Below, one piece after another: positions 17,506 through 25,350 of a DNA stretch of 64,000 bases. The position numbers were made by a program, and so were the translations under genes. Source of the DNA: Nocardiopsis sp. NRRL B-16309 (lineage in GTDB: Bacteria; Actinomycetota; Actinomycetes; Streptosporangiales; Streptosporangiaceae); contig NZ_LGEC01000003.1 of NCBI RefSeq assembly GCF_001279585.1, positions 74,271-138,270 on the forward strand, read 5' to 3'. The notes below the pieces were generated by a model, which worked only from the letters and a program-made list of their open reading frames with translations, made no database searches and had not been told where the DNA came from. Each line of letters starts with the position of its first letter. The first letter of the stretch is position 1.

Positions 17506-18342
17506 ATGGCCGAACGTCCTGGGCGCAGGAACCCGCGGGCCACGCACGCGCGCGTGGAGCGGGTCGAGCGGCTCACCCCGCACATGCTCCGCCTCGTGCT
17601 GGGCGGCCCCGGGCTCGCCGACTTCTCCGCCGGAGAGTTCACCGACCACTACATCAAGCTGCTCTTCCCCCCGGAGGGCGTCACCTACCCCAGCCCGTTC
17701 GACCTCGGTCGTATCCGCGAGGAGCTGCCGCGCGAGCAGTGGCCCCTCATGCGCACCTACACCGTGCGCTGGTGGGACGCCGACCGGCGCGAACTGGCCG
17801 TGGACGTCGTGATCCACGGTGACGAGGGCGTCGCCGGCCCCTGGGCGGCCCGCGCCCGGCCCGGTGACGAGGTCCACTTCGCGGGTCCCGGCGGCGGCTA
17901 CGCGCCCGCCCCCGAGGCCGACTGGCACCTGCTCGTCGGCGACGAGAGCGCGCTGCCGGCCATCGCCGCCGCCCTGGAGCGGCTGCCCGTCGGCGCGCGG
18001 GCCCGGGTCCTGATCGAGGTCGCCGGTCCTGAGGAGGAGCAGAAGCTGGACACGGACGCGGACGCGACTGTGACATGGCTGCACCGGGGCGCCAGCCGGG
18101 TCGGCGAGCGCCTGCTCGCCGCGGTCCGGGACCTGGAACTCCCTCCCGGCGACGTGCAGGCGTTCGTGCACGGCGAGGCCGGATTCGTCAAGGAACTGCG
18201 CCGGTGGCTGCGCGGGGACCTCGGGGTGCCCCGGGAGCGGCTGTCGGTCTCGGGCTACTGGCGGTTGGGCCTGAACGAGGACGGCTGGCAGTCCGCCAAG
18301 CGCGACTGGAACCGTCAGGTCGAGGAGGAACAGGAGACGTGA
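17506..18342 (+). CDS. Siderophore-interacting protein (FAD/NAD(P)H ferric-siderophore reductase)
   Basis: The 278-residue protein has the ferredoxin-reductase-like FAD domain (TPHMLRLVLGG, the flavin motif RTYTVRWW, GPWAARARPGDEV, GPGGGY) followed by the SIP-type NAD(P)-binding half (HLLVGDESALPAIAAALE) and the terminal SGYWRLGLNEDGW. ViuB-like enzymes reduce Fe(III)-siderophores to release iron in the cytoplasm. GAGGAAGGAAAC precedes the ATG. No siderophore synthesis or uptake genes lie nearby and I see no IdeR/DmdR iron box, so it appears to be a solitary gene. Confidence 0.92.
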   Translation: MAERPGRRNPRATHARVERVERLTPHMLRLVLGGPGLADFSAGEFTDHYIKLLFPPEGVTYPSPFDLGRIREELPREQWPLMRTYTVRWWDADRRELAVDVVIHGDEGVAGPWAARARPGDEVHFAGPGGGYAPAPEADWHLLVGDESALPAIAAALERLPVGARARVLIEVAGPEEEQKLDTDADATVTWLHRGASRVGERLLAAVRDLELPPGDVQAFVHGEAGFVKELRRWLRGDLGVPRERLSVSGYWRLGLNEDGWQSAKRDWNRQVEEEQET

Positions 18343-18547
18343 TCCCGCGGCCGTCCGGGCCCGAACCCGGACGACCCGGCCTCCGCCCGCTCGTGGACCA
18401 GGGCCTTTAACCGGACGAAACGCCCTCTTCGCCATCATGGCCGAATACCACTCCATCCCCCCGCTCATCGGGAGTGCGAGCCGCGCCCCGAGTCGTACTG
18501 GCCTGCACCCGGCCGGTACCGGTGCGCGGCGAGGAAGTGGAGGTTAC

Positions 18548-19375
18548 ATGCGTGCAGAGCTCAGTCGGATCGACGCCGAGGACGTCCTGGAGCTTCGGCT
18601 CGACTCCGACCACGGGGACACGGGGGCCGGTCTGGCCCTGCGCAGGCACGGGGACGAGGAAGCGGCGATCCGCGTCACCGACCTGGAAAGAGAGGGGGCG
18701 CGCGTGCGCGCGCGACTGGCCGGGCTGCCCCTCGCGGACGGCGTCTGGGACGTGCTGTGGGTCGACGGGCGGGGACGCTCGGTCCCGCTGTCCACACGCG
18801 ACACCGGCCTCAGCCTCGCCGACCGGATCACCTACCTCCGGGGCCGGCGCGAGCGCGAACTGCGCACGCTCCGGGACCGGGACGGGCGACTGCGCGTGCG
18901 CGCGGCCGCCGCCACCCCCTACGCCGAGGTGGTCTGGGTCGAGGTCGACGCCGCGGAGGGAACCGTCACGGTCTCGGGCGTCCTGGCCTACGCCCCCGAG
19001 CGGCGCGGCGCCGCCACCGCCGAGGTCGTCGCCCGGCAGAGGCACCTGGACGGCCGGCTGACCGCCCCGGCCGAACTCGACGGGGCACGGTTCCACTGCG
19101 TGATCCCGCTGGCGCCGGTCGCCGACGCGCACGTGCGCGAACGCCGGCACAACGAGTGGGACCTCTGGCTCCGGACGCCCGACGGCCGCCGGGAGCTGCG
19201 GCTGGCCATGCACGCCGACGACATCGTCGGCAAGAAGCACAAGATCGTCTACCCCGGAGCGGTGGTGGACGCCCGGGGAGCCGGGGACGCCGCCGGGGTG
19301 CGGGTCCGCCCCTACTACACGGTCAAGGACGAGCTCTCCCTCCTCGCCGTCGAGCACACCGGCGGTGGCCGTTGA
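18548..19375 (+). CDS. Unknown protein coupled to a glycosyltransferase
   Basis: This 275-residue protein is hydrophilic, rich in Arg/Asp/Glu and predicted beta strands, with no signal peptide or membrane segment. I do not recognise a catalytic motif. Its C-terminus (GKKHKIVYPG, RVRPYYTVKDELSLLAVE) recalls beta-rich accessory regions seen beside actinomycete cell-wall polymer transferases, a weak similarity from memory. GGAGG sits 6 bases before ATG 18548. Its TGA overlaps the TTG start of the following GT4 glycosyltransferase (bases TTGA), so the two are translationally coupled and probably act on the same glycan. Confidence 0.7.
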   Translation: MRAELSRIDAEDVLELRLDSDHGDTGAGLALRRHGDEEAAIRVTDLEREGARVRARLAGLPLADGVWDVLWVDGRGRSVPLSTRDTGLSLADRITYLRGRRERELRTLRDRDGRLRVRAAAATPYAEVVWVEVDAAEGTVTVSGVLAYAPERRGAATAEVVARQRHLDGRLTAPAELDGARFHCVIPLAPVADAHVRERRHNEWDLWLRTPDGRRELRLAMHADDIVGKKHKIVYPGAVVDARGAGDAAGVRVRPYYTVKDELSLLAVEHTGGGR

Positions 19376-20568
19376 AGATCGCCTTCCTCATCGCCAACGG
19401 CTACGGGATGGGCGGGACCGTCCGTACCGTCTACAACCTGGCCGAGGGACTGTCGGAACGCCACGAGGTGGAGATCGTCAGCCTGGTGCGCCACCGGGAG
19501 GAGCCGTTCTTCGCCGTCCCGGACGGCGTGGGGCTGCGCGGCCTGACGCGGACCGGCGCCGGCCGGGGGAATCCGCCGACCCGCCTGGGGCGCGTCTCCG
19601 ACCGGGTGTCCCGGCGCCGCACGGCCGCGCTCCTGGGCGGGCGCGAGGCGCGGCGGGAGAACTTCTACACCCCCGCGGCGATGGCCGCGCTGCGCCGCTA
19701 CCTCAAGGGGACGGACGCCGACGTCGTTGTCGGCACCCGTCCCGGCATCAACCTCCTCCTGGCCCGGTGGGCGCCCCGGCGGGTGCTGGCCATCGGCCAG
19801 GAGCACGTCAACCTGGCGGACCACTCCGACGAGCTGCGAGGGCTCATCGCGCGCGGCTACCCGAGGCTCGACGGCATGACCGTCCTGACCGAGGCGGACC
19901 GCGACGCCTACCGGGTCCTCCTGGACGCCGACCCCGACTGGCTGACCGCGATGCCCAACCCGCTGCCCGACCGCGACTACCCCAGGTCCACGCAGGACAA
20001 CCCGATCATCGTCGGTGCGGGCCGGATGGCGCCCGTCAAGCAGTACCCCAAGCTCGTGCAGGCGTTCTCCGTCGTCGCGGGCAAGCACCCGGAGTGGCGG
20101 CTGCGCATCTACGGGGGAGGCACCAAGGACTCGGCGCTGCGCCGGAGGATCGTCGACCTGGGGCTGAGCAACCAGGTCACCCTCATGGGGCGCGTCGAGG
20201 ACCTCACCGGGGAACTGGCCAAGGCCTCGATCCTGGCCGTCAGCTCCCGCGTGGAGGGCTTCGGCATGACCATCATCGAGGGCTTCTCGGTGGGCGTGCC
20301 CGCGGTGAGCTTCGACTGCCCGCACGGCCCCCGCGAGATCATCGAGGACGGCCGCGACGGGCTGCTCGTCCCCGACCAGGACGTGGACGCGCTCGCCGCC
20401 GCGATGCTGCGCCTGGTCGAGGACCGCGACGAGCGGGTGCGCATGGGGCGGGAGGCGGTGCGGTCGGCGGGCCGCTACGCCATCGGCCCCATCGTGGAGC
20501 GGTGGGAGCGCCTCATCGAGGAGCGCTCGGCCGGTCGCCGCCCGCGGCGCCGCCCGGCATGGTGGTAG
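19372..20568 (+). CDS. GT4-family glycosyltransferase
   Basis: The 398-residue GT-B enzyme begins KIAFLIANGYGMGGTVRTV, the N-terminal acceptor-domain loop. The C-terminal donor domain carries IIVGAGRMAPVKQYPKLVQAF, LRIYGGG, VTLMGRV and SSRVEGFGMTIIEGFSVGVP, the EX7E-type nucleotide-sugar motif. These define retaining family 4 transferases making cell-surface or teichoic/teichuronic-type glycans. The only in-frame start near the family N-terminus is TTG 19372, overlapping the upstream stop. The arginine-rich tail (RRPRRRPAWW) may bind membrane. Donor and acceptor are unknown. Confidence 0.9.
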   Translation: MKIAFLIANGYGMGGTVRTVYNLAEGLSERHEVEIVSLVRHREEPFFAVPDGVGLRGLTRTGAGRGNPPTRLGRVSDRVSRRRTAALLGGREARRENFYTPAAMAALRRYLKGTDADVVVGTRPGINLLLARWAPRRVLAIGQEHVNLADHSDELRGLIARGYPRLDGMTVLTEADRDAYRVLLDADPDWLTAMPNPLPDRDYPRSTQDNPIIVGAGRMAPVKQYPKLVQAFSVVAGKHPEWRLRIYGGGTKDSALRRRIVDLGLSNQVTLMGRVEDLTGELAKASILAVSSRVEGFGMTIIEGFSVGVPAVSFDCPHGPREIIEDGRDGLLVPDQDVDALAAAMLRLVEDRDERVRMGREAVRSAGRYAIGPIVERWERLIEERSAGRRPRRRPAWW

Positions 20569-20765
20569 CGCGCGCCAGGAAGACCCCGCGGCGCGGGGCG
20601 CCCGTGCCGGAACCTCCGGGAGGGGGAGCCCGGGAGCCCCGGTGCGGTCGTGCGCTGCCGTGACCTGCTCTTGAGCACGGAACCGGAGACCCGGTCCCGG
20701 CGTCGTATCACGCTGGAGCCACCGGAGTCCCGTGGCCGTGCCCCCAGGAGAAGAGGTACCCGCCC

Positions 20766-22202
20766 GTGTTCGGAATCCTGCGACCGTGCCGCCACACCCT
20801 GGCCGACGGACTGGCCGAGGAGTGGATGTCCCACATGTGCGGGCTGTGCCTGGCACTGCGCGACGACCACGGACAGGCCTCGCGCGTGGCCACGAACTAC
20901 GACGGACTGGTGGTGTCGGTCCTGACGGCCGCCCAGTCCGAGGCGTGCGCGGGCACCCGCACGGCCGGCCGCTGCCCGCTGCGCGGCATGCGGGGGGCCG
21001 AGGTCGCAGACGGATCCGGGGCGCACCTGGCCGCGTCGGTGTCCCTCCTGCTGGCCTCGGCGAAGATCACCGACCACATCGAGGACGGGGACGGCCTCTA
21101 CGGCCGCCGCGGCGTGCGCGCCCTCGCCGGGAGGGTGGCCGAGCGCTGGCGGCGCGGTGCGCAGGAGTCGGGCGCCGGGCTCGGGTTCGACGGAGCGGCG
21201 CTGGTCGCGGTGGTCGACCGCCAGCGCGAGGCCGAGCTGGCGGCGGGGCCCGGCACGGACCTCCTGGCGGTGACGCGGCCGACCGAGGAGGCCACGGGCG
21301 AGGCGTTCGCGCACACCGCCGTCCTGGCCGCGCGCCCGGCCAACACCGCGCCGCTGCGGGAGGCGGGACGCCTGTTCGGGCGGGTCGCGCACCTGCTGGA
21401 CGCGGTCGAGGACCGTGAGGAGGACGCGGCCAGGGGAGCGTGGAACCCGATCACCGCCACGGGCACCGAACTCCGCCGGGTCCGCGCACTGTGCGACGAC
21501 GCCATCCTCGGCGTCGGCTTGGCGCTGCGGGAGGTGGAGTTCGACGACGACCGCCTGGTGCGCGCGCTCCTGGAACGGGAGCTGCGCCGCGCCGTCGAGC
21601 GCGCCTTCGCGCACGGCGGACACCCCGGCCACGGGCACCCGGGGCAGGGTCAGCTCGGCCAGGGACATCCCGGCCATGGGTACCCGGGCCAGGGACATCC
21701 CGGTCACGGACACCCGGGGCAGGGGCAGCCGGGCCACGGACACCCGGGCCACGGACACCCGGGGCAGGGGCACCCCGGTCACGGGTACCCGGGGCAGGGG
21801 CAACCCGGCCACGTCTACCCCGGCCAGGGGCACCAGGGATACGGACACCACGGCGAGCCTCCGCACCAGCGGAACCGCCGCCGGCGCGACGACGGCATCG
21901 ACTCCGGGAGCCACTACGAGGGATACGAAGGGCCCGGGGGCGGGGGCGAGGGCTCGGGCGGCGGCAGGGACGGGGACCGGTGCTGCGGTTCCTGCTCGTG
22001 CCAGACGCCCCGACAGGAGTTCCCGGCCAGGCGGCGCGGTGTGTTCTCCGGGTGCGCCGTCGCGCTGTTCATGTGCTGCACCTGCCAGTTCTGCTGCCGC
22101 GACCCCCACCCGGGACCGTGGACGGGCAAGCCGCGCAGCTCCTGGTGCGACTGCTGCGAATGCTGTAGCTGCTGTGACGACTGCACCTGCTGCTGCGACT
22201 GA
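20766..22202 (+). CDS. DUF5685 family protein with Gly-His-Pro repeats and a Cys-rich tail
   Basis: The 478 residues form three parts. Residues 1-280 are the conserved helical domain: RPCRH and MCGLCLALRDDHG with a CxxC, ITDHIEDGDGL, GAWNPITATG and DDAILGVGLALREVE. Residues 285-363 are an imperfect tandem repeat of GHPGHG/GHPGQG-like units. The last 74 residues contain 21 cysteines, mostly as CC pairs, around a short hydrophobic stretch (GCAVALFMCC). From memory, other actinomycete DUF5685 proteins share the domain and the Cys-rich end; no function is established. The aspartate-rich helices loosely resemble isoprenoid-enzyme folds, which I do not claim. Clustered Cys and His suggest metal binding. 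It lies 197 bases after the GT4 gene. Confidence 0.85.
   Translation: MFGILRPCRHTLADGLAEEWMSHMCGLCLALRDDHGQASRVATNYDGLVVSVLTAAQSEACAGTRTAGRCPLRGMRGAEVADGSGAHLAASVSLLLASAKITDHIEDGDGLYGRRGVRALAGRVAERWRRGAQESGAGLGFDGAALVAVVDRQREAELAAGPGTDLLAVTRPTEEATGEAFAHTAVLAARPANTAPLREAGRLFGRVAHLLDAVEDREEDAARGAWNPITATGTELRRVRALCDDAILGVGLALREVEFDDDRLVRALLERELRRAVERAFAHGGHPGHGHPGQGQLGQGHPGHGYPGQGHPGHGHPGQGQPGHGHPGHGHPGQGHPGHGYPGQGQPGHVYPGQGHQGYGHHGEPPHQRNRRRRDDGIDSGSHYEGYEGPGGGGEGSGGGRDGDRCCGSCSCQTPRQEFPARRRGVFSGCAVALFMCCTCQFCCRDPHPGPWTGKPRSSWCDCCECCSCCDDCTCCCD
21618..21856 (+). repeat. Coding tandem repeat (Gly-His-Pro-Gly-Gln units)
   Basis: About 240 bases of degenerate 18-36 bp units encode alternations of GHPGHG, GYPGQG, GHPGQG and GQPGHG within the DUF5685 gene. 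The base-level units are close enough to permit slippage, so length variation between strains is expected. Confidence 0.85.
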
Positions 22203-22234
22203 CCGGTCGGGACGGCGGGCGTTCGGCCCCGCGC

Positions 22235-22948
22235 TCAGATCAGGCCGTGGTCGCGGGCGTAGACCGCCGCGTGGGTGCGGTCCCGCAGGCCGAGCCGGAC
22301 CAGGATCCGGGAGATGTGGTTCTTGACGGTGCCCTCGCTGAGGAAGAGTTCACCGGCGATCTCGCGGTTGGTCGCACCGACCGCGATGAGCCGCAGCACC
22401 TGGGTCTCCCGCTCGGTCAGCGGACCGCCGCGCGAGGCGCCCGCCCGCGGCGCGCCGACGCGGCCGGACGGGTCGGGCAGTGCCGCCGCCAGGCGGGCCA
22501 CGGCCGAGGCGTCGAACTGGGCCACGCCGGCGCGGGCCAGGCGCACCGCCTCCGCCAGGTCCCGTGCCGGCAGGTCCTTGAGCAGGTAGCCGACCGCGCC
22601 GGCCCGCAGGGCCCGCAGCACGTACTCCTCGTCGTCGAAGGTCGTGAGCATCACGATCCGGCACCCCGGTGCCCGGTCCCGGAGGACGGCGACGGCCTCG
22701 ACGCCGTCCATGACGGGCATGCGCACGTCCATCAGCACGACGTCGGGTTCCAGTTCCAGGGCCCGGTCCACGGCGTCCGCCCCGTCCACGGCGGTCCCCA
22801 CCACGGTGATACCGGGCTGGATGCCCAGCAGCGACGCGATCCCCTCGCGGACCAGGCGCTGGTCGTCGGCGACGAGGACGCGCGCGGACGCCCCGTCGTG
22901 TCCGGTCGGCCCGTCCCCTGGGGCCGCTCCCCGCTCCCGTGCACTCAT
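22235..22948 (-). CDS. NarL/LuxR-family response regulator
   Basis: The 237-residue regulator has a 20-residue N-terminal extension, a receiver domain (ARVLVADDQRLVREGIASLL, phospho-Asp in VVLMDVRMPV, KDLP) and a LuxR HTH (LTERETQVLRLIAVGATN, EGTVKNHISRILVRLGL). ATG 22948 overlaps the TGA of the upstream kinase (ATGA). Paired with that kinase it likely controls the divergent membrane-protein gene at 24405, a common LiaRS-like arrangement. Confidence 0.92.
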   Translation of the reverse strand: MSARERGAAPGDGPTGHDGASARVLVADDQRLVREGIASLLGIQPGITVVGTAVDGADAVDRALELEPDVVLMDVRMPVMDGVEAVAVLRDRAPGCRIVMLTTFDDEEYVLRALRAGAVGYLLKDLPARDLAEAVRLARAGVAQFDASAVARLAAALPDPSGRVGAPRAGASRGGPLTERETQVLRLIAVGATNREIAGELFLSEGTVKNHISRILVRLGLRDRTHAAVYARDHGLI

Positions 22949-24186
22949 CCCCGGCTCTCCTCCGCCACCCGCGCCGGACCGGCGTCCCGGTCGGGACGGG
23001 GGACGACGACCGAGACGCGGGTGCCCCCGCCCGGCCGGTCGTCCAGACGCACGCCGCCGCCGACGAGCGCGGCCCGCTCCCGCATGCCGAGCAGGCCGAC
23101 ACCGGCAGGTTCGCGCGCCGCGGCGGACAGCCCGACACCGTCGTCCTCGACGTCGAGCCGCGCCCGGTCGGCACCGACGGCCACCGCCACCGAGACCCGG
23201 CGGGCCCGGGCGTGCCGGCGGGCGTTGGTCAGCGCCTCCTGGCAGGCCCGGTAGAGCACCATCAGCGTCGCCTCGTCCCAGCCCTCCTCCTCGCCCTCGA
23301 CGGAGAGGACGACCTCCGGGCGCCCGCCGCCCGTCTGCCGCACCAGGTCGGCCAGCGCGGGGAAGAGGCGCCACCTGGTGCCCTCCGCGCGCAGGGCGCG
23401 CACCGAGTGCCGCACGTCCTCCAGTGCCCGCCGGGCCGAGGACCGGGCGTCCGCCAGTGCCTGTTCGGCGACCGCCCGGTCCAGGTCGCCGAACTCCGCG
23501 GCCTTCTCCAACTGGACCGCGACGGCGGTGAGGTGGTGGCCGAGGCTGTCGTGGATGTCCCTGGCCAGCCGGTTGCGCTCCGCCGCCGCCGACAGCTCGG
23601 CGACCCGGTCGGCGTAGGCGGACAACCGCGCGTTGGACTCCTCCAGGCGCAGCCGCCCCCGCTGCTCGCGGACCGCGACCCCCGCCATCGCGATGGCCAG
23701 GGCCAGTCCCACGGCGAACATCAGCAGGTCGGAGACGTAGGTCGCCTCGGTGTACCAGCCTGGCACCCACAGCGTGTAGCCGCCGAGCATCAGCACCAGG
23801 CACACGCCCGCCAGCGCCAGGCTGACCGCGCGCCCGAACGCGAGGTAGGCGGCGAACGGCACGAGGACGAAGAGCACCCGCGAGAGGCCGGAGGGGTCCA
23901 GGGCGCTCACCGCGACGAACAGCACCGCGCGCGCGACCAGGAGGGCGGCCGCCGGGCCGCCGGGGGTGCGCACCGGAAAGCTCCGCCGCTCGGCGAACTC
24001 CAGGGCGAACAGCAGCGCGAGGCAGCCGGCGAAGCCGGCCGTCCGGACCGGGGCGCGGGCGCCGTCGCCGTCCAGGTCCGCGACCTCGAAGTACAGGCCC
24101 GCGACACCGACGACCGCGTACACCATGGACGAGACCCACGGGAGGGCCCGCGCCGGACCCGTCGGATCGCCGTGCCGTCGACTCAT
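22945..24186 (-). CDS. Sensor histidine kinase, HisKA_3 type
   Basis: The 413-residue kinase has five or six membrane helices in the first 165 residues, a coiled-coil linker (VREQRGRLRLEESNARL), the phospho-acceptor segment ERNRLARDIHDSLGHHL and an HATPase domain (ACQEALTNARRHARA, DVEDDGVGL, GLLGMRERAAL). ATG 24186 has AGGAGG 8 bases upstream; longer in-frame versions are low-complexity. It forms an operon with the downstream response regulator and is divergent from the small membrane protein gene. Confidence 0.92.
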   Translation of the reverse strand: MSRRHGDPTGPARALPWVSSMVYAVVGVAGLYFEVADLDGDGARAPVRTAGFAGCLALLFALEFAERRSFPVRTPGGPAAALLVARAVLFVAVSALDPSGLSRVLFVLVPFAAYLAFGRAVSLALAGVCLVLMLGGYTLWVPGWYTEATYVSDLLMFAVGLALAIAMAGVAVREQRGRLRLEESNARLSAYADRVAELSAAAERNRLARDIHDSLGHHLTAVAVQLEKAAEFGDLDRAVAEQALADARSSARRALEDVRHSVRALRAEGTRWRLFPALADLVRQTGGGRPEVVLSVEGEEEGWDEATLMVLYRACQEALTNARRHARARRVSVAVAVGADRARLDVEDDGVGLSAAAREPAGVGLLGMRERAALVGGGVRLDDRPGGGTRVSVVVPRPDRDAGPARVAEESRG

Positions 24187-24404
24187 CCGCCCGACCTCCT
24201 GTCGCCGTTGGGGACGAGCGTAGGCGAGCCGCCCCGGCGGGGAGGGCGCCGGAGCCCTCATCGGCGCATCTTCGGCCGACCGGCACGTGCCGGTCGGCCG
24301 CGGGTGTGGCCGAACGGTACTGACGCCGCCGCGGTGTCCCTTCCTAGGGTCGCAGTGTCCGACGCCGCGTCCGCGGTCGCCGCCCCCTCCCAAGGAGAAC
24401 TCAC

Positions 24405-24995
24405 GTGTACACGTCGGTCCTGCTCCGTTCCAGCGCCGCTCTGGGCCTCCTCTCCGGCACCTTCATGGCCGGTCCCGCCGCGGTCGAGCTGGTGACGGGT
24501 GAGACGGCCCTGACCAGCCTTCTGCTGGGCCTGTCCCCGGCCCTGGCCGTTCCTCTGGCCGTCGCCCTCCACGCACGCCAGACCGCCGCCGTCGGCGGTT
24601 TCGGCACGGCGGCCCACGTGGTGAACCTGCTGGGCCTCGGGCTGTTCGGCGGTGCGGCGTTCAGCCTGAACATCGCGCTGTTCCACCTCGACGACGCGGT
24701 CCTGGGCGAGCTCATGGGCGGTCCCACCGGACTCGTCGTGCTCGCCTCCGCTCTGGTCTTCGCCCTCGGCTCGGTCCTGTTCGGCGCCTCGATGGTCCGC
24801 GCCCGCGTCCACCCGCGCGTTCCGGCGTGGGGGTACACGGTCGCCCTTCCCGCGCTCGCCGTCGTCGCCCCGCTGCCCGACTCGCCCCTGTCCATCGCGG
24901 TGCACGTGCTGGCCGGTGCGTCCGTGGTCTGGCTGGCGGCCGTCCTCTGGGCCAGGGCGGGGGAGCCCGAGCCCGTCGCGGTGGCGGTCGCCTGA
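24405..24995 (+). CDS. Unknown polytopic membrane protein, divergent from the two-component system
   Basis: The 196-residue protein is almost entirely hydrophobic with five to six predicted helices and few charged loops (ALHARQTAAV; VRARVHPRVPAWG). No family is recognised with confidence. GTG 24405 is preceded by AAGGAG at a proper spacing. The 218-base divergent region with the kinase gene probably carries the response-regulator site, which suggests that the protein is the system's main output or its sensor partner. The region shows no clear palindrome to my eye. Confidence 0.75.
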   Translation: MYTSVLLRSSAALGLLSGTFMAGPAAVELVTGETALTSLLLGLSPALAVPLAVALHARQTAAVGGFGTAAHVVNLLGLGLFGGAAFSLNIALFHLDDAVLGELMGGPTGLVVLASALVFALGSVLFGASMVRARVHPRVPAWGYTVALPALAVVAPLPDSPLSIAVHVLAGASVVWLAAVLWARAGEPEPVAVAVA

Positions 24996-25050
24996 CCACC
25001 CGAGCACGACCGTGGACGACACCGGAGGCACGGTACGGTGACGCGGGCTC

Positions 25051-25350
25051 CAGGCGTTCGGTCGGAGGCCCGGCCCGCAGGCCCTCGGCAGGGGGCAGGG
25101 TCCCTCAGGCCCTCGGCAGGATGATGCGGGTTTCCAGGCCCTCGGCGGTGCGACGCGCGTGGTCGGCCCTGGCACGGTGGCCCGGTCTCTCACGCCCGCG
25201 GCAGGGGGTACGGTCCCTCAGGCCCTCGGCAGGGTGATGCGGGTTTCCAGGCCCTCGGTAGGAGACCCGGGCCCAGGCCTTCGGCGGTGTCACGCGCGGC
25301 GTCAGCCTCTCGGCAGGGGGCCCGGTCCGTCACGCCCGCGGCAGGGTGAC
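25051..25350. repeat. Degenerate reiterations of the kdpD 3' end
   Basis: Over about 280 bases downstream of kdpD, roughly nine imperfect copies of the plus-strand pattern YCASGCCCKCGGCAGG recur every 25-33 bases. On the kdpD strand they read like its last codons, LPRA-stop. A longer near-identical block pairs 25088-25148 with 25201-25261 (period 113). This fills the gene-free stretch 24996-25329; I see no other element there. Confidence 0.75.

Noticed and set aside
20475..22109. Antisense ORF with PRVSVARV-type repeats
   Set aside because: It is the complement of the Gly-His-Pro coding repeat and has no independent signals.
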